DNA from: Nitrosopumilus sp. | GTDB taxonomy: Archaea > Thermoproteota > Nitrososphaeria > Nitrososphaerales > Nitrosopumilaceae | NCBI RefSeq assembly: GCF_025699125.1 | Contig: NZ_JAILWC010000001.1 | Coordinates: 724,204 to 788,203, forward strand | Direction of reading: 5' to 3' | DNA length: 64,000 bases | In this document: positions 53,310 to 62,043 of the stretch, piece by piece | Layout of the letters: each line of letters opens with the position of its first letter | How positions within the stretch are numbered: position 1 is the stretch's first letter | Made by a program: the position numbers and the translations under genes | The notes under the pieces: generated by a model | Told to the model about the DNA's origin: nothing | Seen by the model: the letters and a program-made list of their open reading frames with translations, nothing else | The model's database searches: none

Positions 53310-54445
53310 TTTCCCTCAACTTTGCATCCCGTCTCTCCGGGAAGACAATAAACTTGGAACTTGAATAGAATTGTTTTTGCAGAAATATCATCAGTCACAT
53401 CAACGTATGCAAGAAGTGTTTTGATATCATCAAAGATTTTTGGAATCTCCCAAGAGAATACAAACCTTCCAGAGTCATCAGTTCTTCCCGTAAAGTCTCG
53501 AATTATATTCTCACCATAATCTTCTATTGTAATTCTTACAAGTGCATCTGAGACAGCATACCCATCTCGTGTTACATTAACTACAATATCATGTGTTGTT
53601 CCACGCCTTACTTGTTGTTGTCCTGTAACTTCAACTTGTATACCAGAAGGGGCAGTTGGTTCAAGTTCAGATTCTGGTTCAGGGATTGGTTCTGGTTCTC
53701 CTGAAACATAATCAGAATCAGGAGTATACGTAACATGAGGCACATCAAGATTCATCGATTCTATAATTGGAAGTAAAGCATCAGTGGTGCCGTTCCACCA
53801 AACATCCACTTTCATTCTATCCTCTCGGAATATCTTTACAGACGACAAGGTCTGAGCATCATAGTCGATTCCTTCTGCATATGTTCCATTCAGATCATAG
53901 ATCTTCTTGTTTTCCAGTCTTGGAATGTCTTCAAGATAATACGTCATGTTGAAGTTTTTGCCCATAGAGTGATGTATTATTACCAAGGCTCCATATTGCG
54001 CATAATAGTTATCTGCAACATATGGTGAGATGTCCATTTTGAAATCTTCAGGAAGATAGGTTATGGTTGCACGAGTTTTTTGTTTGTCAATTTTGATAGT
54101 ATCTAATGCATAACCTTGAGGCAAATATGACGGGATACTCAATTCAAAGTCCACAGTTGACTCTGCATTCTGAATTGATTTGACATATGTATCCGTAATC
54201 TTATGACCTGTGTCTTCTGGAATAGGAACCTGTTGGGGTTCAGGTATTACAGTGGAAGATTTTGGTGGAGGATTTTCAATCATGCTCAAATAATGTAAAC
54301 AAGTCCACAGAGTAAGTGGACGCGGATAATGCCTATCGCCAAGCATAGTTTCACATTTATTTTGAACAGAAATAACATAAAATGAGCTTATTAACACAAC
54401 AGATGCCAAAACAATTCCAATAATGATTAAAGCTCTAGTGTTCAT
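53306..54445 (-). CDS. MKTR-family surface protein with Ig-like domain
   Basis: It starts MNTRALIIIGIVLASVVLIS and shares 63 N-terminal residues with 17765 (47 identical by my count). Beyond NPPPKS it is unrelated: a beta-rich domain (residues 85-245), a Pro/Glu linker, and a bacterial Ig-like/cohesin-type end (VTRDGYAVSDALVRITI ... FTGRTDDSGRFVF). Extracellular; function unknown. Confidence 0.75.
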   Translation of the reverse strand: MNTRALIIIGIVLASVVLISSFYVISVQNKCETMLGDRHYPRPLTLWTCLHYLSMIENPPPKSSTVIPEPQQVPIPEDTGHKITDTYVKSIQNAESTVDFELSIPSYLPQGYALDTIKIDKQKTRATITYLPEDFKMDISPYVADNYYAQYGALVIIHHSMGKNFNMTYYLEDIPRLENKKIYDLNGTYAEGIDYDAQTLSSVKIFREDRMKVDVWWNGTTDALLPIIESMNLDVPHVTYTPDSDYVSGEPEPIPEPESELEPTAPSGIQVEVTGQQQVRRGTTHDIVVNVTRDGYAVSDALVRITIEDYGENIIRDFTGRTDDSGRFVFSWEIPKIFDDIKTLLAYVDVTDDISAKTILFKFQVYCLPGETGCKVEGN

Positions 54446-54448
54446 TTT

Positions 54449-54700
54449 CTATTCTACACAAATGTATTCTATTTTTTCACCGCAGTATGGACAGTAATTC
54501 ATTGGGAAAAACGCAATGTTTCCATCTACGCTGATATCCTTGAAATGGAATTTTGCCCATTTGATATTCCAAAGTTGGAAATGCTTGTCATGTTCTCTGA
54601 GTTGCTTGCAGCACCACCAAGTTCTGTGAGTATCAACTCGAAATTCTGTAAATTTTTCACATGTAGGATCATCAAAGTGTTTGGTGTAGAATACTTTCAA
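54449..54700 (-). CDS. Small Cys/His-containing protein, hypothetical
   Basis: 83 residues. CEKF, WWCC, CPYCGE and a terminal Cys form a possible zinc-ribbon (YCPYCGEKIEYICVE). First gene of locus 3, three bases before the MKTR start. Family unknown. Confidence 0.6.
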   Translation of the reverse strand: MKVFYTKHFDDPTCEKFTEFRVDTHRTWWCCKQLREHDKHFQLWNIKWAKFHFKDISVDGNIAFFPMNYCPYCGEKIEYICVE

Positions 54701-54786
54701 TTAATCAAACTAAAATTATGATATTCATAAGTAATTCGAATCATTTGCAGATACAAAATCTAAATTTTTGCTAGTCGGGCCAAAAT

Positions 54787-54810
54787 CTGACCATGAAGCA
54801 CTATGGTCAG
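54787..54810. promoter_or_regulatory. 8-bp inverted repeat upstream of the Fic gene
   Basis: CTGACCAT (54787-54794) and ATGGTCAG (54803-54810) are exact inverted copies with an 8-nt spacer, 30 bp before the second inverted repeat. Possible binding site or terminator remnant. Confidence 0.4.
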
Positions 54811-54840
54811 TTAATATCTCCTTCATAAATCATGACTAAT

Positions 54841-54892
54841 TACCCACTGTTTTTTCATAAAATTAACAATATTTATTAAATTACAGTGGGTA
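54841..54892. promoter_or_regulatory. 10-bp inverted repeat spanning the Fic promoter and start
   Basis: TACCCACTGT (54841-54850) and ACAGTGGGTA (54883-54892) are exact inverted copies. They enclose the A/T-rich promoter (ATATTTATTAAA about 54869-54880), and the right arm covers the GTG start at 54886. This suggests autoregulation. Confidence 0.6.
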
Positions 54893-55773
54893 CTAAAACT
54901 GTGGTCTCTGTTATTTCAAGGGAGAAAAATGGGAAAAAATACTATTCCCTAAAACACACCACTGGGAACAGGCAAAAAGAAAAGTATCTTGGATTGAGAG
55001 TTCCAAAAAACATTGAAGAGATAAAAAAAGAATTTCTGCTGGAATTTTATCATGAGCAATGGGATACACAAATAGGGACAATAGCAAAAAACTACCAAAA
55101 AGAGGTAAAAAACAAACCCCCATCAATAAAGCAAAAAGACTTTGAGAGTTTTGGAATATCATTTACATACAACACACAGAGAATGGAGGGTTCAAGTCTA
55201 ACTGAGGCAGATACCAGGGACTTGCTGATACATGGAGTAACACCTACCAAAAAATCCCAGATTGACAGCATAGAGACTAAAAAGCACTACGATCTGTTCA
55301 TGAAACTTGTAACATCAAAGAACACAAAGATTACAAAGAAGACGGTGATGGATTGGCACAAAGAAATTTTTGGTCAGACAAAAATTGGCGAGGCAGGCAA
55401 TCTCAGAACGTATCGTGTCGGCGTAATTACAAATGACAAGATAGAGTTTGCTCCAGTACAAAAGATTCCAGAAAGAATGGATTCGTTTTTCAAATGGCTA
55501 AACAAAAACAAAACAACAAACTTTGTAGAACTTGCAGCACTTGCTCATTATTACTTTGTAACCATCCATCCATTTGGAGATGGGAACGGAAGGATATCCA
55601 GGCTGATTATGAACTACATCCTGTTTGTCCATGGATGTCCGTTTATGCAGATCAAAAACAACGACAGACGCACATATTTTAAGGCATTAGAGAAATCTCA
55701 GATTAAAAGAGATGAAATTCATTTTCTAAAGTGGTTTATGAGATATTACATTAAATCAAACAGGAATTTATGA
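54886..55773 (+). CDS. Fic-domain protein (class II, with inhibitory helix)
   Basis: 295 residues. Residues 228-236 are HPFGDGNGR followed by ISR, the complete catalytic Fic motif (H...D/E-G-N-G-R). The inhibitory motif T97-x3-E101-G102 (TQRMEG) lies N-terminal, as in class II Fic proteins, so the enzyme is probably self-inhibited until modified. Fic enzymes transfer AMP or other nucleotides to target hydroxyls. The N-terminal 50 residues are beta-rich and may be a targeting part. GTG start is inferred from the inverted repeat context. Confidence 0.9.
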   Translation: MGTKTVVSVISREKNGKKYYSLKHTTGNRQKEKYLGLRVPKNIEEIKKEFLLEFYHEQWDTQIGTIAKNYQKEVKNKPPSIKQKDFESFGISFTYNTQRMEGSSLTEADTRDLLIHGVTPTKKSQIDSIETKKHYDLFMKLVTSKNTKITKKTVMDWHKEIFGQTKIGEAGNLRTYRVGVITNDKIEFAPVQKIPERMDSFFKWLNKNKTTNFVELAALAHYYFVTIHPFGDGNGRISRLIMNYILFVHGCPFMQIKNNDRRTYFKALEKSQIKRDEIHFLKWFMRYYIKSNRNL

Positions 55774-55837
55774 TGTTTATCCTATCACAATATCATATTT
55801 TAATAATTAAAATAACGGCTCTCAGACTAGGATATTG

Positions 55838-55930
55838 TTGGAATTTGAATGCAAGATATGCGGAGTCATATTGACCAGCGAGGGGTTTCTAAGAAGGCAC
55901 TACAAAGTGGTGCACAAGGAAACTCTGTGA
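55838..55930 (+). CDS. 30-residue C2H2 zinc finger
   Basis: Reads L-E-F-E-C-K-I-C-G-V-I-L-T-S-E-G-F-L-R-R-H-Y-K-V-V-H then KETL. C-x2-C-x12-H-x4-H is a complete classical C2H2 finger. TTG at 55835 or 55838. A TATA-like region is near 55800-55812. It is a lone finger after the Fic gene, too short for usual gene callers. Confidence 0.6.
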   Translation: MEFECKICGVILTSEGFLRRHYKVVHKETL

Positions 55931-56174
55931 AATGGCGTAAGGGTTTTCAGGCATACCTAGCTGGAATATTCATGAGATTGTGTCTATATGATGAGATAGA
56001 AAGGCCAAGTGCATGCGGGATATATGCCAAATCTCAACAGATTTGAGATAAATTAATCCTGAATTAAATGCTGTATGTGCGAACCTATCAAGATTCAATC
56101 TATGATGAATTCAACTGATCTCTGCTAACTAGAAGTCATATTATTCAAATCGGTATTTGAAATAAAAAAAGGAA
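55931..56174. other. Intergenic region, nothing recognised
   Basis: No coding frame beyond chance. The frame 55849-56046 overlaps the zinc finger in another register and has no supporting signals. Confidence 0.4.
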
Positions 56175-57461
56175 TTATTGGAATGGGTCAATAAATGGAC
56201 AGTTTACAATGTGATCACTATCCATTGGACGCGCAATACCAATATTGATTAAGCCAGATTCCTTGTACGCATTCAAATCATCAATGGTCTCCAACACTTG
56301 TGCTTCACTTGGATTCGTCCAACCTGTCATGAAGATTCTCCACATTGGAGAATAGTTTGCATCACCAGGGGCTCCGGCTGCAATTCCTGGCTGAAATCCT
56401 AGTGGGCCAGTGCCAGCTATGCCATCTTTGAATTGAAACAAGTCTACTGCTGCTGAATTTGCAATCAAGCTTGCTGAGGTTGGTGCACTAACAACACCCA
56501 TCATATCTGCAGGTCCACTAGGTGTTGCATCTGTTACAATGTAATAGATCGTTCGACCATCTGGGCCCCAACCACGATGAGCAATGAAAGTCACATTCAT
56601 CTCTTCTGTATCGATATCAAGAACTTGTCCGCCACCGTAAGGTGTTTCATCAGTCAAAGTTTTGTCTTCTTTGACTAGCATTTGACCCTCAGGCCAAACA
56701 ATTTGTGGCATGTTCAAAATAACATCAACTTCCGTCAATATCACTTCATCATTATCTGCAGCTTCCATAATCATTTCTTCAGAATCAAGTACTCTTGGTG
56801 TCACACCTTCATTCCACATTACATGAACATGTGAGGTCAATGCACTATACACATCTGCTTGTGCAGGTGTACTTGTGAAAACTTCACCTTGAAATCCATG
56901 TACACCATCGCCATTAATGCCGTTAGTGAACATGTATGTTTTTGAAAGTGCTGCATCAGGAGCGTTCTTTAACAAAGGTGCAAGTTCTACTTGCCAACCT
57001 TGATTCTTTGTAATGATGTCTGCATGTGTAGGATCACTAGAATCAGTGATGATGAAATAAACTTCTCCGCTGTTATAGTATCCCTGATGCATTGGAATTG
57101 TTGCTGGAACATTTGCTCTTGATAATCTAAGTACAGAACCCAAGTCCATCTCAGTTATTTTTTCTTCAGAGTCCATCATGGTTTCTTTCTCCATCATGGT
57201 TTCTTTCTCCATCATGGTTTCTTTCTCTTCTTTAACTGGAGCTACTGTATCTTTGCCTTTTTCTGCCTCCCACGCGGTTTTACCACCAGGATATTCAGAA
57301 CATAGTTGTAATCCACAAATATTTGTGCTAGAACCATACTTTGAAGTTCCAACACCTGAACCTTTGAGAGCTTCAGCATCTGTGAAAAATTCAGTTGCCA
57401 TACCTGCTGTAAACAGGGGGATGATTGCAAGAATTGCAATGTATCTTAGATTCTTGTTCAT
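56175..57461 (-). CDS. Secreted protein with two copies of a VYFIITD-type domain
   Basis: 428 residues with a signal peptide (to about MATEFF). The EKETMM block (residues 79-96) is made by 18-bp repeats. Two related regions follow: GEVYFIITDSSDPTHADIIT and RTIYYIVTDATPSGPADMMG, each followed by a helix and a GF/QP motif. Probably binds a ligand or metal outside the cell; family without function known to me. Confidence 0.7.
   Translation of the reverse strand: MNKNLRYIAILAIIPLFTAGMATEFFTDAEALKGSGVGTSKYGSSTNICGLQLCSEYPGGKTAWEAEKGKDTVAPVKEEKETMMEKETMMEKETMMDSEEKITEMDLGSVLRLSRANVPATIPMHQGYYNSGEVYFIITDSSDPTHADIITKNQGWQVELAPLLKNAPDAALSKTYMFTNGINGDGVHGFQGEVFTSTPAQADVYSALTSHVHVMWNEGVTPRVLDSEEMIMEAADNDEVILTEVDVILNMPQIVWPEGQMLVKEDKTLTDETPYGGGQVLDIDTEEMNVTFIAHRGWGPDGRTIYYIVTDATPSGPADMMGVVSAPTSASLIANSAAVDLFQFKDGIAGTGPLGFQPGIAAGAPGDANYSPMWRIFMTGWTNPSEAQVLETIDDLNAYKESGLINIGIARPMDSDHIVNCPFIDPFQ
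57174..57227 (-). repeat. Three 18-bp coding repeats
   Basis: Three tandem copies of an 18-bp unit, each coding K-E-T-M-M-E, in the linker of the secreted protein. Confidence 0.85.
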
Positions 57462-57493
57462 ACGAAGCAGATTGAATTTTTATTTAAAAGAAT

Positions 57494-58369
57494 TTGTCCA
57501 AATCAGAAACTTCATTTTACTTGGGAAGAGTAAAAAATTTGAGCCTTAATTCTTCAAAAAAATTAGACGTTAGAAAGATAAGTCATAAAAACATAATTTT
57601 TTTATTGAAAATTTCCAAAATTATTCTATACGACGAACCAACAGTTTTAGAAATTCAATTAGAAAAACTAGAAAAATTTCTTGAAGATGCATTTCCAATA
57701 CAAATAGAAATCAGAGACAACTTTTTCAGAAATTTAAATGATGAGACATACAAAAAAATTGCCAGTACAAGAATTTTTGACATAAAAAAACCATTTCAAA
57801 AACACAATGTGTCTATGGAGGACATTTTAATTGAAAAAGAAAACATAGACACGTCTGAAAAAGAAGAAATGGCATTATATGACGGAATCGAGCTTTACAA
57901 AGTCATTTCAGAACAAATTCCAAAAGAAGAAAACAACATGGATGTTCTGAACATTATTTTTACAAACAAACTAACAGGCACATTTGATGAAAATGACTTT
58001 AGGTATCATGCCAGAGCATTGATTGGTTCTAACCCAACAATTATTTCAACTACAGGAATAATAGAAGCACCTGCAAAGCCAAAACAATATTATCTTGATT
58101 TAATGACAAATTTTTCAAACGAAGAGATTGACACAATCAAGAAAAAATACGAGGGAGAGTTTTTAGAGTATCACGATTCACGAATATCAGAAGCTATTGA
58201 AGGATATCTTCTACAAGCCATCATATATTATGAAACGGGTGAAGCATTTTGTACAGATAAAGAGTGCAGGTTGTATAATGCACATTGGCAAAAAGAATTA
58301 ATTTCGACTCAATTAAAAAATAAAAAATTTTGTGATAAACATAAAGAAATGCTAAAGAAATTAACTTAA
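57494..58369 (+). CDS. Hypothetical protein with Cys/His C-terminal motif
   Basis: 291 residues. The start is uncertain: TTG at 57494, 57521 or 57539, since the TATA-like TTTTTATTTAAA near 57480 would place transcription near 57509. Residues 20-120 look alpha/beta. The end has CTDKECRLYNAHWQKE and CDKHKEML, a likely zinc site. I recall DUF6775-type archaeal proteins with proposed metallopeptidase relation, but cannot confirm it. Confidence 0.55.
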   Translation: MSKSETSFYLGRVKNLSLNSSKKLDVRKISHKNIIFLLKISKIILYDEPTVLEIQLEKLEKFLEDAFPIQIEIRDNFFRNLNDETYKKIASTRIFDIKKPFQKHNVSMEDILIEKENIDTSEKEEMALYDGIELYKVISEQIPKEENNMDVLNIIFTNKLTGTFDENDFRYHARALIGSNPTIISTTGIIEAPAKPKQYYLDLMTNFSNEEIDTIKKKYEGEFLEYHDSRISEAIEGYLLQAIIYYETGEAFCTDKECRLYNAHWQKELISTQLKNKKFCDKHKEMLKKLT

Positions 58370-59269
58370 AACAGAATTTATTTGATTTTGAATCTTTTTA
58401 GAAGAGTTAACCAGTTGTTCGGTTTCAGATTCATCTAGTTCGATTTTTTCTATTTCAAAAAGTCCATACCCATTTATTCGTACAGGCACTCCTATTGCAA
58501 CATTGCTTTGCCCATATTCGCCATCAAGAACAACAGAGGCAGGAAAAGAGAATTCTTTTTTATTGATGATAGCCTCAATAACATCAAAAGTGTTTTTTGC
58601 AATTCCAAATTGGGATCTGCTTTTGAACTTTCTTAGTTCTAGCCAATAATTTTTGACTTTACTGGAAATCACAGATTTTTCCTCATCATCTAGCATTGAA
58701 GACAACGATTTACCATCAACTCTAACTTTGGAGAATATTGGAACCATGAAATTTCCGTGTTCGCCTAGAACTAAAGCACCCATAATCGAAGAGTGAGGAA
58801 CAGACAATTTTTCTGAAATCAAGTATCGAAATCTACTAGAATCAAGACTTGAAGCAATGCCTAGTACTTTGAATCTTGAGAATCCAGATTCTTTTTGAAA
58901 AAAATATGTCAACACATCAAGAGGATTTGAAATCACCAGAACAACTGCAGATGTACAATATCTTTTAGTTTTTTCCGCGATGTCTTTAATCATGTTTATT
59001 TGTGAAATCATATTCTCTGATCTGTCTTTTGAATAAATCCCTGTGCTTGCAGCAATTACAACAATATCAGAATCAGTTAATTTAGAAAAATCATCGGTTC
59101 CATGAATAGAGAATTTAGAAGTTTGCGGGACGGCATTTACAATATCCAAAGATTCTCCAATGGCTTTGTCTTTGTTACGATTGATTAGTAAAACATCATC
59201 AAGCGCATTAGATGCACAAAGAAACGCAATCGATGAACCGACACGACCGCTTCCAATAATTGAAATCAA
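58361..59269 (-). CDS. Malate/lactate dehydrogenase-family protein
   Basis: 302 residues. GSGRVGSS begins the Rossmann fold. GEHGNFMVPIF contains catalytic His171 and LDSSRFR the conserved Asp and Arg. The mobile loop reads STGIYSKDRSEN, without the Arg that selects malate in MDH, and strand 2 ends in I-N-R-N where NAD enzymes have Asp. Substrate and cofactor may differ from a standard NAD-malate dehydrogenase. Overlaps the 57494 gene by 9 bases. Confidence 0.75.
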   Translation of the reverse strand: MISIIGSGRVGSSIAFLCASNALDDVLLINRNKDKAIGESLDIVNAVPQTSKFSIHGTDDFSKLTDSDIVVIAASTGIYSKDRSENMISQINMIKDIAEKTKRYCTSAVVLVISNPLDVLTYFFQKESGFSRFKVLGIASSLDSSRFRYLISEKLSVPHSSIMGALVLGEHGNFMVPIFSKVRVDGKSLSSMLDDEEKSVISSKVKNYWLELRKFKSRSQFGIAKNTFDVIEAIINKKEFSFPASVVLDGEYGQSNVAIGVPVRINGYGLFEIEKIELDESETEQLVNSSKKIQNQINSVLS

Positions 59270-59285
59270 GACAAGTACAACCGGA

Positions 59286-59717
59286 TTATTTTACAATCAA
59301 AACAGGACAACGGGTTTTCTGAGACACACCATTTGCCACACTTCCTAAGAGAACTTTATCAAAACCAGTCCTACCATGAGATCCAATAACAATTAGATCG
59401 TGTTTTCGTGTTTTTGCAAAAGTCACAATGTCATTAACCACAGATTTTGAAGTAATAATTACAGATTTAACAACAACGTTATTTTTTGCAGCAAATGATT
59501 CTAGTTTTTCAATATATTTTTTGGTAACCTTACTTTGTTTTTTAATTAATTCTTTATCTGCTCTTGAATCATAATATTTGTGATGCCAGGCATCTCCTTC
59601 AAGGCAGGTCAACAAAGTTACTTTGGATTGATATTTTTTTGCTACATCCAATGCCATTTTAAAGGCTCTAGTGGATTGATCTGATAGATCAAAGGGTACA
59701 AGAATATTTTGAAACAT
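59286..59717 (-). CDS. Universal stress protein (UspA)
   Basis: The start at 59717 (MFQNILVPFDLSDQS) is preferred to 59765. The motif GSHGRTGFDKVLLGSVANGV fits G-x2-G-x9-G-S, so ATP binding is likely. Coupled to the HPF-like gene by overlap. Confidence 0.88.
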   Translation of the reverse strand: MFQNILVPFDLSDQSTRAFKMALDVAKKYQSKVTLLTCLEGDAWHHKYYDSRADKELIKKQSKVTKKYIEKLESFAAKNNVVVKSVIITSKSVVNDIVTFAKTRKHDLIVIGSHGRTGFDKVLLGSVANGVSQKTRCPVLIVK

Positions 59718-59718
59718 G

Positions 59719-60063
59719 TTAGAAGTCTTCCTTTTTACGAATGCTTTCTCTTTGTCGATTATCATTATGTTTTGATAATTCGCCTTCCAATTTTCTGCTT
59801 AAATCGTCAGCAATTTTCAGAATATCCCATCCAGAAGCAGTGTAAATGAGAGTCTTGTTAGAAGTCTTTACAGATGCAGTAGCATCATAATGAGTTCTTG
59901 AGCCTTCAGGATTTTGATATTCTACAGTAATTTTTGCTTCAATAATATGAGACAGCACCTGCTGGACTTTTTCCAGAGCAGCGCCAAATTTAGATGAAAG
60001 AACTTCATTCGCAGGTTCATCTTTAGATAAACCAACAACATACAAGGGAACGCGGTCAACCAT
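59719..60063 (-). CDS. Hibernation promoting factor-like protein
   Basis: 114 residues. TVEYQNPEGSRTHYDATASV followed by IYTASGWDILKIADDLSRK and KLEGELSKHNDN resembles HPF/RaiA-type domains, which bind idle ribosomes. By context with UspA it may serve stress dormancy. The assignment is by pattern only. Confidence 0.6.
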   Translation of the reverse strand: MVDRVPLYVVGLSKDEPANEVLSSKFGAALEKVQQVLSHIIEAKITVEYQNPEGSRTHYDATASVKTSNKTLIYTASGWDILKIADDLSRKLEGELSKHNDNRQRESIRKKEDF

Positions 60064-60172
60064 ATACGTATCTTGAAAGATGGAAGTAAATATCTTTCTC
60101 AGTAATTACCAAATATGATATTCAATGATGATTGTATTAAGATTAATTAAGAAATAAAAAAACAGAGCCATA

Positions 60173-61027
60173 TTGGATGTAAAAAATATAAAATTATCAG
60201 AGTTAATCACCAGACCAATCACAGTTAATCCTAACTCCACATTATTAAAAACCAGAGAGAGTCTATTAAAAAACAAAGTGAAAAGAGTAGTTATCGTAGA
60301 TAAGAAAAGACCGGTTGGAGTTATAACTGAAAAAGACATTGCAAAAAAAATTTATGAGTTGGGTTCAAAACCAATCAAATCTGTTAAAGCAAAAGATTTC
60401 ATTCCTAAGAAATTATTTACATTAACAAGAGATAATTCGGTTCAGGAATGTGCAAAGTTGATGAAAAAACACAGAATCAGTCTTGTAATAATTACTAACA
60501 AAGACAACACATTAGGAGGAATTGCGACAGAGACAGATCTTGTAAAAGCATTCCTTACAAAAGAATCAACTTCATTCAAAGTTTCAAAAATAATGAAAAA
60601 AGAACTAATTACTGCAGCACCAAGTGATCCTATATTACATGTAGAAAGTCTGCTGTTAAAATATGGAATATCCAGAGTTATTATTAAAAGAAACCAAATT
60701 CCAGTAGGGATTATTACATTTAGAGATTTTGTACCTGCAAAAATACCACAATGGATAGCAGAATCAGCTGATCCTAAAGAAGTTCAAGAATACAAATTCA
60801 AAAAAGGGTTGGAAGAAATTCATTCAAATCAAATGAGTTATCTTTTTCCATTTCATGCTACAGACATTATGACGGTCAAACCAATTACAATCGACATGGA
60901 TGAGGATATTAAAACTGCAATCACCCTAATGGTCAAACACAATATTAGCGGATTGCCAGTAGTTAAAAAATCAAAACTGGTTGGAATAGTTACAAAATCA
61001 GACGTAGTTGCAGCATTAGCCGAATAA
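60173..61027 (+). CDS. Four-CBS-domain protein
   Basis: 284 residues, TTG start. Four CBS motifs are seen: RPITVNPNSTLLKTRES, KKLFTLTRDNSVQECAKL, KKELITAAPSDPILHVE and KPITIDMDEDIKTAITLM, each followed by V-G-I-I/V-T. CBS pairs bind adenosyl ligands. No effector domain; stress-related by context. Confidence 0.85.
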   Translation: MDVKNIKLSELITRPITVNPNSTLLKTRESLLKNKVKRVVIVDKKRPVGVITEKDIAKKIYELGSKPIKSVKAKDFIPKKLFTLTRDNSVQECAKLMKKHRISLVIITNKDNTLGGIATETDLVKAFLTKESTSFKVSKIMKKELITAAPSDPILHVESLLLKYGISRVIIKRNQIPVGIITFRDFVPAKIPQWIAESADPKEVQEYKFKKGLEEIHSNQMSYLFPFHATDIMTVKPITIDMDEDIKTAITLMVKHNISGLPVVKKSKLVGIVTKSDVVAALAE

Positions 61028-61029
61028 TT

Positions 61030-61461
61030 TCACTTTACAATTAACACAGGCTTTTTAGATTTGTGTAAAACGTAATTTGATACACTTCCTAGAAAAAGTT
61101 CCTTGGTAGAACTTCTCCCACGAGCCCCAATCACAACTAAATCAATTCCATTTTTCTTGTTATTTGCAAATTTTGCAATATCATAACCCGGATCACCTGC
61201 GATGGCCTTTCCAGTTAATTGTATTCCTTTTTTTGCAGCCCTTACTTTTGCTTCATCAAGTGTTTTTTTTATTTCGGACATTGAATTAAAATCCAAGAAA
61301 CCAAGTGGATGAATAGCATAGATTCCAGGTACGGATTTTATTGACAATGCAGTGATGATTCCATGAGATTGTCTTGCAATATGAATAGCCATATCTAATC
61401 CACGAATGGAGTTTTTTGAACCATCAAGAGGAACTAGAATCTTTTTAGTTTTGACTGCCAT
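61030..61461 (-). CDS. Universal stress protein (UspA)
   Basis: 143 residues. GARGRSSTKELFLGSVSNYVL is the ATP-binding loop. A second UspA 1.3 kb from the first; they flank the CBS gene, converging on it. Similar to the 59286 protein. Confidence 0.88.
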   Translation of the reverse strand: MAVKTKKILVPLDGSKNSIRGLDMAIHIARQSHGIITALSIKSVPGIYAIHPLGFLDFNSMSEIKKTLDEAKVRAAKKGIQLTGKAIAGDPGYDIAKFANNKKNGIDLVVIGARGRSSTKELFLGSVSNYVLHKSKKPVLIVK

Positions 61462-61572
61462 ATTCGATCACATGTTACTTTGAATTTATAACTCTATAAT
61501 GATTTTCTTGACTGATTTTCAATCATGATAATTTAGAATTTATATCATATAATTGAAAAATCACGTAAACAT

Positions 61573-62007
61573 ATGGGCAGTACATTTGTGAATCAATTTA
61601 TGAATAAAAATGTGCTAACTGCAGACAAGTCAACATCATTACAAGAGGCAGCACAAAACATGACCAAGTTGAATGTAGGATGTGTCATTGTCACTGAAAA
61701 TTCCAAACCAATCGGGATAATCACTGAACGGGATTTTGTCACCAAAGTCGCTGCAGAAGGAAGACCACTATTTACAGAGATCTCGGAGGTGATGTCATCA
61801 CCACTAATCACAATAGATCCAGGAGAAACAGTTTGGGAAGCTTCTGAAATGATGAAAGAAAAATTAATTCATAAACTTCCAGTTAAAGAAAGTGACAAAA
61901 TAGTAGGAATAATCACAACAACAGACATTGTAAAAATTTCTAGTGTCGGATCAGACTCAGAGATGCGCAGAATTTGTGATCAGATTCTCTTAAGAATGAG
62001 AGATTGA
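61573..62007 (+). CDS. Two-CBS-domain protein
   Basis: 144 residues. NVLTADKSTSLQEAAQNM and SPLITIDPGETVWEASEMM are two CBS units, each ending in G-I-I-T. It likely senses adenosyl nucleotides. Followed by thioredoxin reductase on the same strand. Confidence 0.88.
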   Translation: MGSTFVNQFMNKNVLTADKSTSLQEAAQNMTKLNVGCVIVTENSKPIGIITERDFVTKVAAEGRPLFTEISEVMSSPLITIDPGETVWEASEMMKEKLIHKLPVKESDKIVGIITTTDIVKISSVGSDSEMRRICDQILLRMRD

Positions 62008-62043
62008 GAATCAAAAAAGATATTCACTTAAATTATTGAAATA

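Noticed and set aside
55849-56046. 65-residue ORF overlapping the C2H2 finger
   Set aside because: Different frame with no promoter signal or motif. The zinc-finger frame explains the region better.
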